DNA of 24,446 nt from Hypsibius dujardini (Eukaryota; Tardigrada; Eutardigrada; Parachela; Hypsibiidae). The position numbers and the translations under genes were made by a program. Shown here in pieces: positions 1 through 12,049 of this stretch. The notes under the pieces are model-generated. The model did not search any database, had not been told where the DNA came from, and saw nothing but the letters and a program-made list of their open reading frames with translations. Position 1 is the stretch's first letter; every line of letters begins with the position of its first letter. The stretch spans positions 1 through 24,446 of the forward strand of contig LRSR01001749.1 of assembly GCA_001579985.1 (NCBI GenBank), read 5' to 3'.

Positions 1-54
1 CTGTCTGTCTGTCTGTCTGTCAGTCAGTCGTCTGTCTGTCTCAATCTCTGTCTG
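1..54. repeat. CTGT microsatellite
   Basis: A (CTGT)n array with interruptions, cut by the window edge. From here to about 640 there is also a short CAGA array at 463-508 and no supported gene. Confidence 0.9.
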
Positions 55-462
55 CTTTTCACCCCCACCGCCGGCTGATCCATCAGCTGCGAGGGACTGC
101 TGCTTATACTAGCCTGGCACAACGCTATGGGATCTGTTGTTGATGTGCCAAAAATGCGACGGCAAATCTCACCGGTCAAGTAAACATCCCCCGTGTGCAG
201 CTCACCATTTGCGATGAAACCGAGCGAACCATGCAGTCAGTCCCCCGATACAAATCGCAAGCTCTCTTCTCTGTACACTATTGTATACATGGAACATTGA
301 TTTGAGTGACAAGGGTGGTGACTCTTCATTTTGGCTCGCAAAGAGAAGGTGCCCATACAACAGAGTGGTCTCACAAGAAGACCGCAGAGAGAGCTACCTG
401 CTGGCCAACCTGCAGACACAACCCCAAGAACCCACAACAGTACATCACACATACTGCCAGGG

Positions 463-508
463 AGACAGACAGACAAACAGCCAGACAGACAGACAGGCAG
501 ACAAACAG
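463..508. repeat. CAGA microsatellite
   Basis: A short interrupted (CAGA)n array. Frames running through it (QTDRQTD) are repeat artefacts. Confidence 0.85.
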
Positions 509-639
509 TAGCAAGAGAAGAGAAGCATACGCCGCCGTTCGATCACTCTTTAACCGTACAAACATGACTTTCCGAGCTCCCTCGTCCTTCTCAGACCTCA
601 ATTGAGAAGCGATCTAAACGAAAACGTGAAGAGTGTTTT

Positions 640-1200
640 TAACACGCGCGTCAAGAGCTTCGCGCGTTGCCAAACTGACGTATAATGGTCTCTCAACAGT
701 TTAGTTTCTCTTCGTGTCCTGTGGTCGCAGTTGCTTGTGCCGGCCTCTCTCTCTGATTTTTTTTTGTTTCTATCTCTCTTTAGCGATCCTCTTCACCGGA
801 CACGATGATGACTGCATTACAGCGTCGAAAGAGAGGCAGCGCTTTTTAATTTACACTCTCGGCGGTGGCGGTAATCTGTGATTATTTTTCGCTGGTCTGT
901 CGACTTTTTTTAACCTCGCTCTCTCTCGATCTACGTTTTAGTATTGATATCATTTGTGTTGGTGGAGCTTCTGCTGTGTCTGTTCATTCAATCATTTATT
1001 CATTCAACGCGATCCGGGTCGTTTTTCAGACTTATTGTTTATGTGGATGTGGCGCGCGCGTGGAGGAGTTGCCTGTTTTATGGATTAATGAATCGTAATC
1101 AAATTCGGCTTATAACTTGATGTGTTATGTCCGTCATGACGGCGCCACCATATTTGTTGCCGGCACGAGTGTTGTCTGCGCTTATTTAGCCTCATTTCCG
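640..1200 (+). promoter_or_regulatory. Possible leader (5' UTR) exon and promoter area of the exchange factor
   Basis: This GC-richer, repeat-free stretch ends at a strong donor (ATTTCCG|gtaagaaa at 1201). It holds pyrimidine-rich tracts and a 12-bp palindrome, CCGTCATGACGG, at 1131-1142. Its ATG would open only a 17-residue upstream frame. A leader exon spliced to near 2815 or 3051 is inferred, not shown. Confidence 0.25.
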
Positions 1201-1514
1201 GTAAGAAAATTAGTACAGAAAATAGTTGATAATCTGGACGGTCCCACGCAGTCAGGCAATTATAGACAATTAGCTTTTGGATAGAATGCGGCGCCGAAAG
1301 AACTATCTTAAAAACTGAATTGGATTACAGGCTGACCGATCGAATTGAGGAAGACCTATGAGGAATTTGTACATCAACAGTTTAAGGCTAGCGGACTATC
1401 TTCTATTTGCTGTACTTAAAACGCAAAATTTTGACTGAATGTGGGGAGGGTAATAATTAGACTATTTTTTCAAAAGACAAGCGCACAAAAAAGTCCATTA
1501 ATGGGCAATGAAAA

Positions 1515-1751
1515 GGCAGGCAGACAGACAAACAAACGGCACATGCGGAAAATTTACGACAGGTGATGGAGGCAGACAAGAGATTACACAAATAAGCAGA
1601 TAGTTAGACAGTCAGTCCTTTAGCCAGCAAAGAGGCAGGCAGAAAGGGCAGACAAACAGACAATTGGACGAGCAGACTAAAAGCAGACAGACAATCAGAC
1701 AAACAGACAGGTAAACGACAGACATGGGGACAACCAGTCTCAGGCAGTGAA

Positions 1752-1799
<48 letters not shown>

Positions 1800-1828
1800 A
1801 AAAAGAGACAGACAAAGAGTCAGACATG
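1515..1828. repeat. CAGA array with pure GGCA core
   Basis: A degenerate (CAGA)n contains a pure (GGCA)n run at about 1753-1799. The flanks 1201-1514 and 1829-2630 hold no gene I can support. Confidence 0.9.
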
Positions 1829-2631
1829 TAGAGAAGATGATACGCAGATAGGCAACATGAACAAAATGACCGAAGAATTTTCAGGAATTAGAATAATATA
1901 AAGCCGGCAGTGTTTTCCCTAAATGAAAACCAGTTCTAAAGAACCTATAAGTACCCCACCGAAGTACCAAATGCGCTCCAGACACGCAGTCGTCAGCACA
2001 TATATATTCGGCGAACTAATAAACCGTCATTTACCACACTTTAACAAGCCTTAATCTTTCTGGCCTTCATCGCGCGATCGGTCCACCCGATTCACCCTAC
2101 GGTCGTAGAGTAAATTCATTTTGCTTAGGCAACACACTGACGCCACGCCATATTACCTTGACAAAGGACCTGCTTGTTTGCAGCTATTAATTGTACATTC
2201 TTTCTTCATTCCCATCCGTTTGCTCTGTTCCTTTCTAGGCCAAACCATGTACCCACATCAGCAGCAGCAGCAGCGGAATACCTCCAACAAAACTCTCAAT
2301 GCCGACGCCTGCCTGCCTCATCATCATCATCACGTACCGGAATGTAGAACGCAAGCCCATCAATCATCGACACGATTCGCATTAGCTCCGCAGACCACAC
2401 GCTCATTTGTCTGAGCCATCTCACGATCCCCCGATTCACGCGACACAAAATCTTTCTTCGATTTCTCTTCGGACTATTATTCTAATAAGTGGAATAAAAC
2501 AAGGCCCCCTTCATCGTTCTCATCATTACCCGGCACGCGTGCCCTGTTTGTCTTGTCTGTCTGCCCTGTCGGCGCGACGTACCGTACCTACTCTGACCTC
2601 CAATCAGCACGTGGGAGACAGAGGACTCACG

Positions 2632-3030
2632 GGATTCTGGAGTGCTGCGGTTCAATTCGATGAATCAACAAAGTTCGGGACGGTCGTCAGACATTGCAAG
2701 ATCGGATTTAATCAACGCAAGCTTATGATACGCGCTTAACTGCGAACGCGAGGCTGATGAGCGATAGCTGCAAAGCTCAATTCCAATCATCTGTCTGTCT
2801 GTTTGGATTTCCAGGCAGGGTAGTGATTTCAGGTTTAATCTGCACTTTGAGGCGGTAGAATTGCTCGGATCTGGGGTGCTGCATGTTTCGTGATTCGATT
2901 TGATGAACTGACGAAAACAACGGGTGCAATCAACGCGCGCATACGAATTGCGCTTTCTGAGAATTCATCATTAATGAGCGATAGTTAGAAAGCTTCGTCC
3001 CAATCACTTGCCTGTCTGACTGGATCTTCA
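2632..3030 (+). repeat. Diverged tandem duplication just upstream of the first coding exon
   Basis: Two copies, about 2632-2813 and 2866-3030, share ordered blocks: ggattctgg(a/g)gtgctgc, attcgat..gatgaa, aatcaacgc, atgagcgatag, and ccaatca..tgtctg..tggat. The copies have drifted considerably. The second abuts the start codon at 3051. Confidence 0.6.
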
Positions 3031-3050
3031 AAAGACACATAGTCGCAATT

Positions 3051-4703
3051 ATGACGGATCGTTTCGTCTCCACCGCGTCTCTGTCGGTCGGATCCAGACA
3101 GCACGATCAAACCCACCAGGATTACATCAACAACAGCAGGAGACCTTCCCCCATCAACCACCGCGGTCATCCCTCGCCGTCCTTCTACCGGACCGGAGCC
3201 CAGCCGATCCATCCAGTGCTCCAGCGACGCAATACGCCGCTCCGTCTGGGTCCACGACGGGCGACCCAACCGGTCACGAACTTCGTGCCTGCGGGAGTCC
3301 GTCCGGTGGACGATGACCCAACGGAGAACCTTTCGTGCGACCGGACCGGTCGACTGCCGATTCCTCCGCCGCGCGGTCCGAAGAACCGTCCAGCCGCGAC
3401 GGTGACTGTGACACGCAATGTCTCACAGAACGGACTGCGGTCGCCGCAGCTGTCGCCGAAGGTCCCGCGCGTGAACCGAGGCGCGGCCGCGGATGTATCT
3501 CCGGGTGCGCGGTACACCAATACGGCGGCACTAGACAGCTGGGCGGGGCTTCGAGCGAAGGATCATTCCGCTGCGGGATGTGATTCCGGAGACTCAAACG
3601 GGGTTCCAGACCATTGGGCGGGGCTTCGGGGGAAGAGCCTAGGGGCGAGTAAGCGTTCTCAGACAAGTGAAGCCGACTCAGACATCGTTTCCGACAACCG
3701 GCCTGTGTTCCGTGTTAATGCGCAGACATCTAATGATTGTCGACAGACAAATGCGGAGAATTTTCCGGACAAACGGGCGGAGTTTCGAGGCAAGAACCTA
3801 CCGGCAAGTGAACGCTCACAAAAAAGTGGAACGGATTCTGGCATCGTTTCAGAAGGTCGACCTGAGTTTCACGTCAAGACGCCCACTTCTAATGGGCATC
3901 GACAGAGAGTTGCGGCACGTGTTCCAGACAATTGGGGGGAGCTTCGGCGAAAGGATTTGAGCTCGAATAAACGGTCGCAGACAAGTGAAACGGATTCAGA
4001 CATGGTGCTAGACAGTCGTCCGGAACTTCCGGTAAGGAACCAGACATCAAACGACTGGCGACAGACAAGACCAGTGCCTGTTCCAGACAACTGGGCGAAC
4101 GACTCAGACAACCGTCTGCTTCGCGACACACATGACTCGAGGAAAGAGTCTAGAGCTCAAACGGTTGCAGACATTTGGGCCGGTTTCCGCGGCAAGGATC
4201 CAGACATTCAGGCAGACCACGGGAAGGGCGTTTCCGCACGGAAAATTGGTAACAACGGCATTTACGGCGTGCCTCGGCGATCCAAGTTTTACATCGAAAT
4301 CCCCTCACGACGGGAACGGGAGGAGACACCGCCTGCCACGCCTCCCACGTCGTCAAACAGTCCCGCGCGGAGCTCGGCACGAATGCGGAAGGTGGTGACG
4401 ACACCGCCCATCAATTACCCTCCTCCGAATCACCAGCAACGGGGCATGGGGCGGACCGTGTCGCCCGCCACTGCCCAACAACCGACGTTCGACGAGATTG
4501 TTGATGAAATTTTCAAGACGATCGGAGCGGCGGACGAGGAGATGGACAGTTACGCTGTGGAGTGTAGTGGTAGACGGAGTCAGACCAGTAATGGGGAGGT
4601 TTTATTGCGGAATAATCGAATTGGCGGAGTTAATGTGCTTAGCGGTAGCTTGGGAGATGATGGAGATTTGAACCACTGCGGCGGACAAGGATTTAAATCA
4701 ACG
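3051..4703 (+). CDS. ARHGEF9-like: Exchange factor exon 1: disordered N-terminus with 53-residue tandem repeats
   Basis: This exon encodes residues 1-551 and ends at ACG|gtaagc in phase 0. It contains a polyproline stretch LPIPPPRGP near 105-115 that fits an SH3-ligand pattern. Three tandem units of exactly 53 residues follow (185-237, 238-290, 291-343), with partial units before and after. An acidic, helix-like segment beginning [13 protein letters not shown] lies at about 480-505. Past 4703 the frame runs on only 18 codons to a stop at 4758-4760, so the donor fits better than a single-exon protein. No upstream acceptor is certain; translation could start at 3051 behind a leader exon. GC content is higher than in the flanks, as expected for a real exon. 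Confidence 0.85.
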
Positions 4704-6822
4704 GTAAGCGCGGGGGTTCTGCTTTATGTCTTTAGTAGACGTACAGACAAAATAGTGTAACAGACAGGCAAACAGAGACGCAGATGCAGGAGCAGACGCA
4801 GACACATACACAACTACGGGAAACAGACACAGACACAGACACAGACACAGACACAGACACAGACACAGACACAGACACAGACACAGACACAGACAGACAC
4901 AGACACAGACACAGACACAGACACGGAGTCGCAGGTACAAACGTATGCCAAACTTGCCTGAAACCGTTAATTTGTCTCGCAAGAGTGCTAAAGGACTAAT
5001 ACACATGCATAACCCATAAGCTCACAAAGTCACTACCAGAGGTAATCAAATCAGTACTCTCTCATCATGAAGCCCACTTTTGCTTTTTGCATCCGCGAAC
5101 TGACTGACACCAAAAGCGTAGCATAGGCCCCTATGCTGATTTATGCTTTTTATAAACTGTTCCGTCAGTTTCTTTAACGTGTCACGCATTTTTTGCAATG
5201 TTGTTCTCTTTAAATAGATGAAGGAAAAAAAGAGAAAGAAATGACACATGTCTGCTATGTCCATAAACTAGATCTGCCGGCAGCTACGTAGGGTGCAGAC
5301 ACACAATCAATAGCTGTGAAAAAATCCAATTAGAATTAAATCATCAACTGGTCGCCGACACAAAAGGTATCAATTTACGGTTGTGAGAGGTAGCCCCGCA
5401 GTCGATACTGGAGATCTATCATCTACATGTCAACCGACACAATGACACATTATGCAAAGTGATTATAACTTCTTGTTGATATTTAAACTGAAATTAAATG
5501 TACAGATAATTTCTTTATCCACCGATTGAATTGAAAAAAGTATAATTTTATTCACAATAAAACGACCTGTGTGTAGACATGTGGTGTTGAAATGATTAAA
5601 GAGCCACTGGAAAGGTCGCCCTAATATGTCATTATCTTCCGGTTGATTACTGGACTAGCGCTGTCCATCAGACACGTTTTAGAGCACGACTGTCTGTGAG
5701 AGACTTTCTTTGTGTTGACTTAGAATTCGAAGCAGCGCAAACTTGGCACTGTCTTCTTCTAAGCCCCTTCATGGTGCTGTATGACGGATGTTGTATTTTC
5801 GGTTAGAGACACATCGAACTAAACAAATAGAACTCATCCCATAGTTGAAGTGGTCAAAGTCAACGTCCGTGGCCTGGTGTTGGGGAACTGTGAATGTACT
5901 GTGAGGGGATGATCAGACGCTGTTTGTCTGATTGTCCATCAAGTGATCAGTGCCTTAATTTATCTGTTTTTGCTGACTGTTGCATGTGTGTGTATCTGTG
6001 TCTGCGCCTGTGCCCAAGCCTGTGCTAGTGCCTGTGTCTGTGTCTGTGTCTGTGTCTGTGTCTGTGCCTGTGCCTGCGTCTGTGTCTGTGTCTGTGTCTG
6101 TGCCTGTGTCTGTGTCTGTGTCTGTCTGTGCGTTTGCTTTCATTGGGCTGAAGTAAAAACTGTAAGGATGAGTCTTGGAATTGCTTGAATGATTCTTAAC
6201 GAATGTTTTTTCTACTGTGTGTTCTTGTCGCTCTGTTGGGCTATTCGGATACGAATCGTAGATATTGAAATCTACCAGTAATGAGATCCTAGAAACAGAG
6301 TTCGAACGAACCTATTGATTTTGTCATAAACAGTCGAGTTTTTGTTCATATCCAAGTGAACTAGTACAATAACATATGTTTGTGGTTTTGAGATCAGCGA
6401 GCAAAATAGAAAGACTGTGACAGTTCACAAGTTGCGTTACAATGTGATTTTACGCTCGCGGGGTCTCTCAAGATGGTTTGTTTCCTCTGTGGCACTTAGG
6501 AACCTGTGTCAGTTGGCCACATCTGCAGCAACATCACGGATCAATCTTGTGCTTGTGGAGCCAAAGAAAAAGCATACGTCTGAAGCTTTGTTGCTAGTCC
6601 TCGATGTCTGTCTGTCTGTCTGTCTGTCTGTCATTCTGCATGCCTGCATGTCTGTCTGTCTCCCTGTCTATCTGCCTGCCTGTCTGCCTGTCTGTTTGGT
6701 TGTCTGCTTGTCCCCCTCTTTGTCTTCCTCTCTGTCTGTTTGATTGTCTGTCTGTCTCCCTGCCTGTCTCCCTGTCTGTCAATCTGTCTGCCTACCTGTC
6801 TTGCCGTTTGTCTGTCTGTCTC

Positions 6823-6875
<53 letters not shown>

Positions 6876-7849
6876 TTCTCTGTCTGCCTCGTTGTCTGCC
6901 TCTTTGTCCGTTGCCTGTTAATTGTCTCACTGTGTCTGTACAAGAACAACTGGATAGGCAACTAAATCGGCAGTCCTGTTCTCCATCTCTGTTGGTCTTT
7001 AGCCCAATTTTCATGCGAAAGAATAATTGCAACAGCTCAAACTGTGAACAAACAAGCCTAGTGTTCAACACCCATTCAAATGAGCTGTTTCCGATTGTGG
7101 TTGCAGAGACTGTGCTGTACGTGTCGTTAAGATGTTGTTGAAAGAAGTGGCACCACCAGACACTTGGATGTCCGTTCCTTTTAGCACGCACTAGTACGCT
7201 GTGTTGTTGGCTACGACGGACTCCGGCGGATCAATGGCTAATTATAGGCCTAATCGCTTTAAAATTGCCTGAAGCTGTCGGTAACACCTGTATGAATGCA
7301 AAGGAGTTGGAATCGGAGTGATTTTGTGTGTACAGTTACTATTGACTTTGCGAGAAACTTGCCTTTCGTGTTCGGATTAATTTGACACATTAACATTCGG
7401 CTATGGTACCATAGGACGTGGTACTGTTGCCTGAGAAAAAATATAGAAATTGCCTACAGATATTAATTAACTTGTCGTCTAGACAAATGCAACTTTATGG
7501 TAATATTAGTTAGCTTTTATTACCTAATTCCGCGTTATGTACACGTAAGTGCACTAGCCACGCACTGCATGGTCCTAGACGAAATCCGGGCTGTATAATT
7601 TACAACAGTAAATGCAATTAAATGTCAGTGAACACCAGGTAAATCTTGGCCTCCAATGCAGCTTTCCCGTATAGCCAGATATTTTTTATGCTTTACGCAT
7701 TAATTAAAAATTTTTACAGCTAATGCAGACAACGTCGAAGAATAAAAGGATATACAAGGTATACAAGCCACAAGAAGACAGTCACACAGGGCAGGCATAA
7801 AGGCACATAAACCGGTAGACAAGCAATCAGACAGTTAGGCGGATAAACA

Positions 7850-7934
<85 letters not shown>

Positions 7935-10900
7935 CAGACGAACAGACAGACAAGCTGTTAAGCAAAGACATGAATCAGCAGCGATAAGTCTAGATGGACG
8001 CATACGATGCAGTCAACGATATGCAGTCTCGTCGCCCAAATGCTAAAAAATTTGCTCCTGTATTTTTTCAGCGGTGCGGAACGCCGTGGAAAAAGACCTA
8101 GCTTAAATCGGTGGCCGCTAACAATATTTCTTTATAAAAAAATGAGATCCAAAGATGATAAGTAGAGCGTCTGTTCCACGCTACTGAGCAGACACAAGAT
8201 ATGCAAGATGTACGAAGAAACGCAGAGTCTGATTCGCAGCTGCCGGCAGGTGGTCAAGCTGAAAGACAAGGAAGAGCAATGTAGTGTGACGTTTCCCTTG
8301 ACTGACCATCATTCACACTTCGTTAATTTCACTTCCTGTTACTTGCATACTGCACACAGTTTTCACTTCATTCTGTCGCAGGCAAATGCCATCGCCAGTC
8401 GAATGGGCTTCGATTGAATTTGTCAGGGTTTAGTCTGAAACGTCTCGAAAATTATTCCAAATATGATCTCGTTTTTATTTATTGGAAATCATTGCCCGTT
8501 ATTTCTGGACTCACGCGACGCACATACCGGTAATTGTCGGAATAGCTGTATTACTTCATGCATTCTGCTGGGTCGATGTTCAAAACTGGTTGGTAAGTCC
8601 CGATCAGGCTAATTGGAAACTAAAATGACTAATCGTAAGAAAAATTGATAAGAATAAAGAGCAGAAAACATACAGACAAAAATAGATACACAGACACAGA
8701 CACAGACACAGGCACAGGTACAGGTACAGACACAGACACAGACACAGACACAGACACAGACACAGACACAGACACAGACACAGACACAGACACAGACACA
8801 GACAAAGCCATGATTTGCGTCCCGTACAGTTACTCAAGCAATCGTAGAAAGAAAACGTGCGCTCCCAACCGTTTTTCCTTTGAATGTCAAATGCATTAGT
8901 GCCCAGTATTTCAGGTCCTTCGTGACACTTCTTCCCTGGGAAAATTATGTCTTTTTACGGCAATTTCATAACGGCCCTTCAGGACAGTGACCACTTGACA
9001 CAAAAATATTTCACCTGTTATGTCCATATTGCGCACACAACGTACAAAAGAGCGACGCAGGCCCAGAGCCCAGACACAGGCAGACAACAAAACCACCGAC
9101 TAGCCAGCCTTGCTCTTTGCTTCCTGTGCTGCGTCTGCTCAAGTCAACAATAATCCCTCACGCACATCCCTCCTCTGTCACTACTGCTCGTAAATCAACA
9201 GTCCAAAAGATGTGTTTATCTTTCTAACCCACCACACACCGATCTCTCACCTCTGCCACCGACCGCACACATATTTTGCTCTAATTTTTTCCATCCTCCT
9301 CAAAATCCCGTTATTGTTGCCGCGACACAGGTGTCAAAATAATATTTTTTCTGCATCTCCATTTTTATTTCTTTTTTCCCCCGACTTGTAGGACCACCAC
9401 TCCACACAGGATGCCTACGCCGTAAACAGACTGCACAGTCGGACTAAGTCCTACCCATGCAACCGAGAGCACTCGGAACCACCGGTCAGTCGGAGAAAGC
9501 CGGAAGCTGACCCGGAGACCAGTAGGAGCAGCGCCTACGTGTCGGAGGAAAATAATTCCTTTTCTTCCTCCCCTCCCGGAGTTTTTCCCTCACCGCCGCC
9601 CACGATCCAGCGCTCCCAATCGGACGTGAGTCGGTTCAAACGACGCGTCTCCACCTTGGGAGTCGCCATGCCGACAGCGCACACCGTGGCCGCGGATCTG
9701 TGCATGCAGGGTCGGGAAGAAGCCACGCCGCAACAGCAGTGGCGGGAGCACCACGAGGAAAGCACCACGCACCACAGCACCTCGTCTTCCTCCGCCCTGC
9801 CGGAGAGGAATGTGATGCAGCGGATGCGGAAGAGTTTGGTCAGCTTGAGGAGCGGAATGATGGCGCGACTGCAGAAGGCCACCCCGCGGAGGAGCTCCTT
9901 TGAGTGTGATGTGACGGAGGAGTCCCCCGTGGTGGAGCGGGAAGACGCGGCGGAGGAGGACCACGGGTGAGTTTCCGCGTCAGCAGTTCCCTGCTCACTG
10001 GTTAAGCCAAAGTGTTCGCTCTCCTCATCCTGGGCGTAATGCTTTCACGACTGTCTTTGGGTGACAACTTATTGATTGAACTATCAAATTAATTAACAGT
10101 CATATCGAAAATTGAGCTTCAAAAATTTTGTTTTGTCTTTCGAATGTGAAGTGCTCTCCGGGCTCTTCAGGACCTCGGGGCAGTTCAAATATTTTGCTTG
10201 CTCCGCTGCTCGCGAAATGTTTCCGTGAATGAGGCTTTATGATAATTTACTGATTTTACTACTTGATTCAGTTAAGGTCGCCGCTGAAACATTGAGGTTC
10301 TACACTCTTTGACGCTCAGTTTGTTAGAGGCTCACGGGTCACTTCAAGTTGCTTGCCTACTTTGTTGGCCACGAAATTTTCATACGGACAATCATTTTTG
10401 GTAATTCCGTGATCGAACTAATGTTCTGCTGTTCGTGGGGCAAAATCCTCGCGACATCGCGACGGAGTCGTGCACCAACACCCGGAAGACCCTGCCGTGC
10501 TTGCACGACCGTGGCCTTTATTTTATTGCTCCGCTAAACAATATTTACTTTACACATTTCATGGAATTCTAAAATGTTTGACCAGAGATGATCTGTGCTT
10601 ATCGCCTCAATTGACGCAGTTGTACACCACAGGAAGCAATTCCGTTCAAGGAAGCTCTTGATCCCCTTGGCCCAACTAATAGATACTTGTAAATTCCTTA
10701 AGTTAAACGATACTTTTTTAATTACATACATGCATGAAGGTAAATTGGCTGTCTAATTGTCAAATAGAATAATACTTGCGTAATCGATTGTAGAGTCTTT
10801 TACGATATGGGAGCGGAGGAAGGTCTGCTGAAACCGGTCAACCCGGCACTCATGAATCTCGAGCGGATCCGGAAGCCGACCAGTGCGGACAGCGGGATTG

Positions 10901-11095
10901 TGGATATCAGTCACGAGGGCGACGACGACCTCTCTAGTTCTTCACGACAGAACGATCACCACCATCACCGTCCTACTGCTCGACCGACATCCTCTGACTA
11001 TTCGTCTGACCCACCACCACCGACAACCTCCACTCCAACCGCAACCTCAACAACCATCGGTAATACTCTCAGTCTGTCTGATTGTTTGTCTGCTC

Positions 11096-11159
<64 letters not shown>

Positions 11160-12016
11160 CCCTGCCTGTCTCCCTTTCCCTGTCTCCCTGTCTTCCTGTC
11201 TGTCTGATTGTTTGCCTGCTCGTTTGTCTGGCTGTCTGCCTGCCTCCCTACCTCCTTGCTTGCCTGTCTGCCTCTGTGTCTTTGTCTGCCTCTGTGTCTG
11301 TCTGTTTGTTTGTCTTTTTCTGCGGCTTTAAAACTAACGGACTCTTGTCTATGCACAGCGGCCACCGCAATGCGGCGCTCAAGAAGTCAACCACCACATC
11401 GCCACTTGGTTTCCTCGTCTTTCGTCTCGGCCAACGACGCCGATGACAAGTCTAGTAATCTGGATCGAAGCGGATCGGCACGGACATGCTCGAGGACCTC
11501 GTCCGAGGGGTCGGATTCCTCGCCGTCGCCGCGACCTATCTGCAGAACGCCTCCGTCGTTTTCATCACAGGATGCCGTGTTGGCAGTCGGGCAAGGAGAC
11601 GGCGGCCCGGCCAACCCGTTGTACATTGAGTCACTGTGGTCGCAAGTCAAGTACGAGGTGGACTGTCCGCAGCAGCAGATTGCGGAATGCTCAACCGAGG
11701 GAATGCGGGCTAATATTGTACGGGAGATTGTGAAGAATGAGCGGGATTTTGTGGCGAACTTGAAGGACGTTATTGAAGGTAAGAATACAGTCAGGACGTT
11801 CTGACAATCATCCTGTCATTCATTCAATCAGGCAGATAGACAGACAGGCAGACAAACAGGCAGGCAGACAGACAGACAGGGAGACGACAGGGAGACAGAC
11901 AGACAGACAGGAAGACAGACAGACAGACAGACAGATTGACAGACAGACAGATTGACAGACAGACAGATTGACAGACAGGAAGACAGGGAAACAGGGAAAG
12001 GAAAACAGACAGGGAT

Positions 12017-12049
<33 letters not shown>

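Larger units (their letters stand above)
4704..9391 (+). other. Large intron of the exchange factor
   Basis: This 4688-bp intron joins phase-0 exons. It contains six simple-repeat arrays (4823-4924, 5984-6134, 6606-6905, 7850-7934, 8689-8806 and small islands) and an imperfect hairpin near 5099-5170. I see no convincing internal exon; the best candidate (about 8193-8250) does not fit the phase. Confidence 0.8.

Noticed and set aside
127-182. Short frame MGSVVDVPKMRRQISPVK ending at a gtaaac
   Set aside because: Could be an exon of an upstream gene, but there is no acceptor and no homology to support it.
2245-2413. Candidate exon starting MYPHQQQQQRN after a cctttctag acceptor
   Set aside because: Gln/His-rich translation ends at a stop with no good donor in phase to exon 1; could be leader but not supported.
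3185-4404. Several antisense and alternative frames of 80-130 codons over exon 1
   Set aside because: Shadows of a GC-rich coding exon; no homology and low-complexity translations.
5943-6188. Cys/Val-rich frame with a signal-peptide-like start ([14 protein letters not shown])
   Set aside because: All but the first residues are TGTGTC repeat; no splice or family support.
6594-7191. Long open frames on both strands (CLSV- and DRQT-rich)
   Set aside because: A tetranucleotide repeat without stop codons stays open in all frames. The translations are pure microsatellite. The same applies to frames at 1612-1827, 4698-5006, 11820-12203, 14207-14662, 15210-15573, 17572-18161, 18859-19304, 19603-20012 and 23355-23939.
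8193-8280. Exon-like segment [14 protein letters not shown] in the large intron
   Set aside because: The acceptor phase does not match the phase-0 junction of exons 1 and 2, and the donor is weak. It might be an alternative first exon, but evidence is thin.
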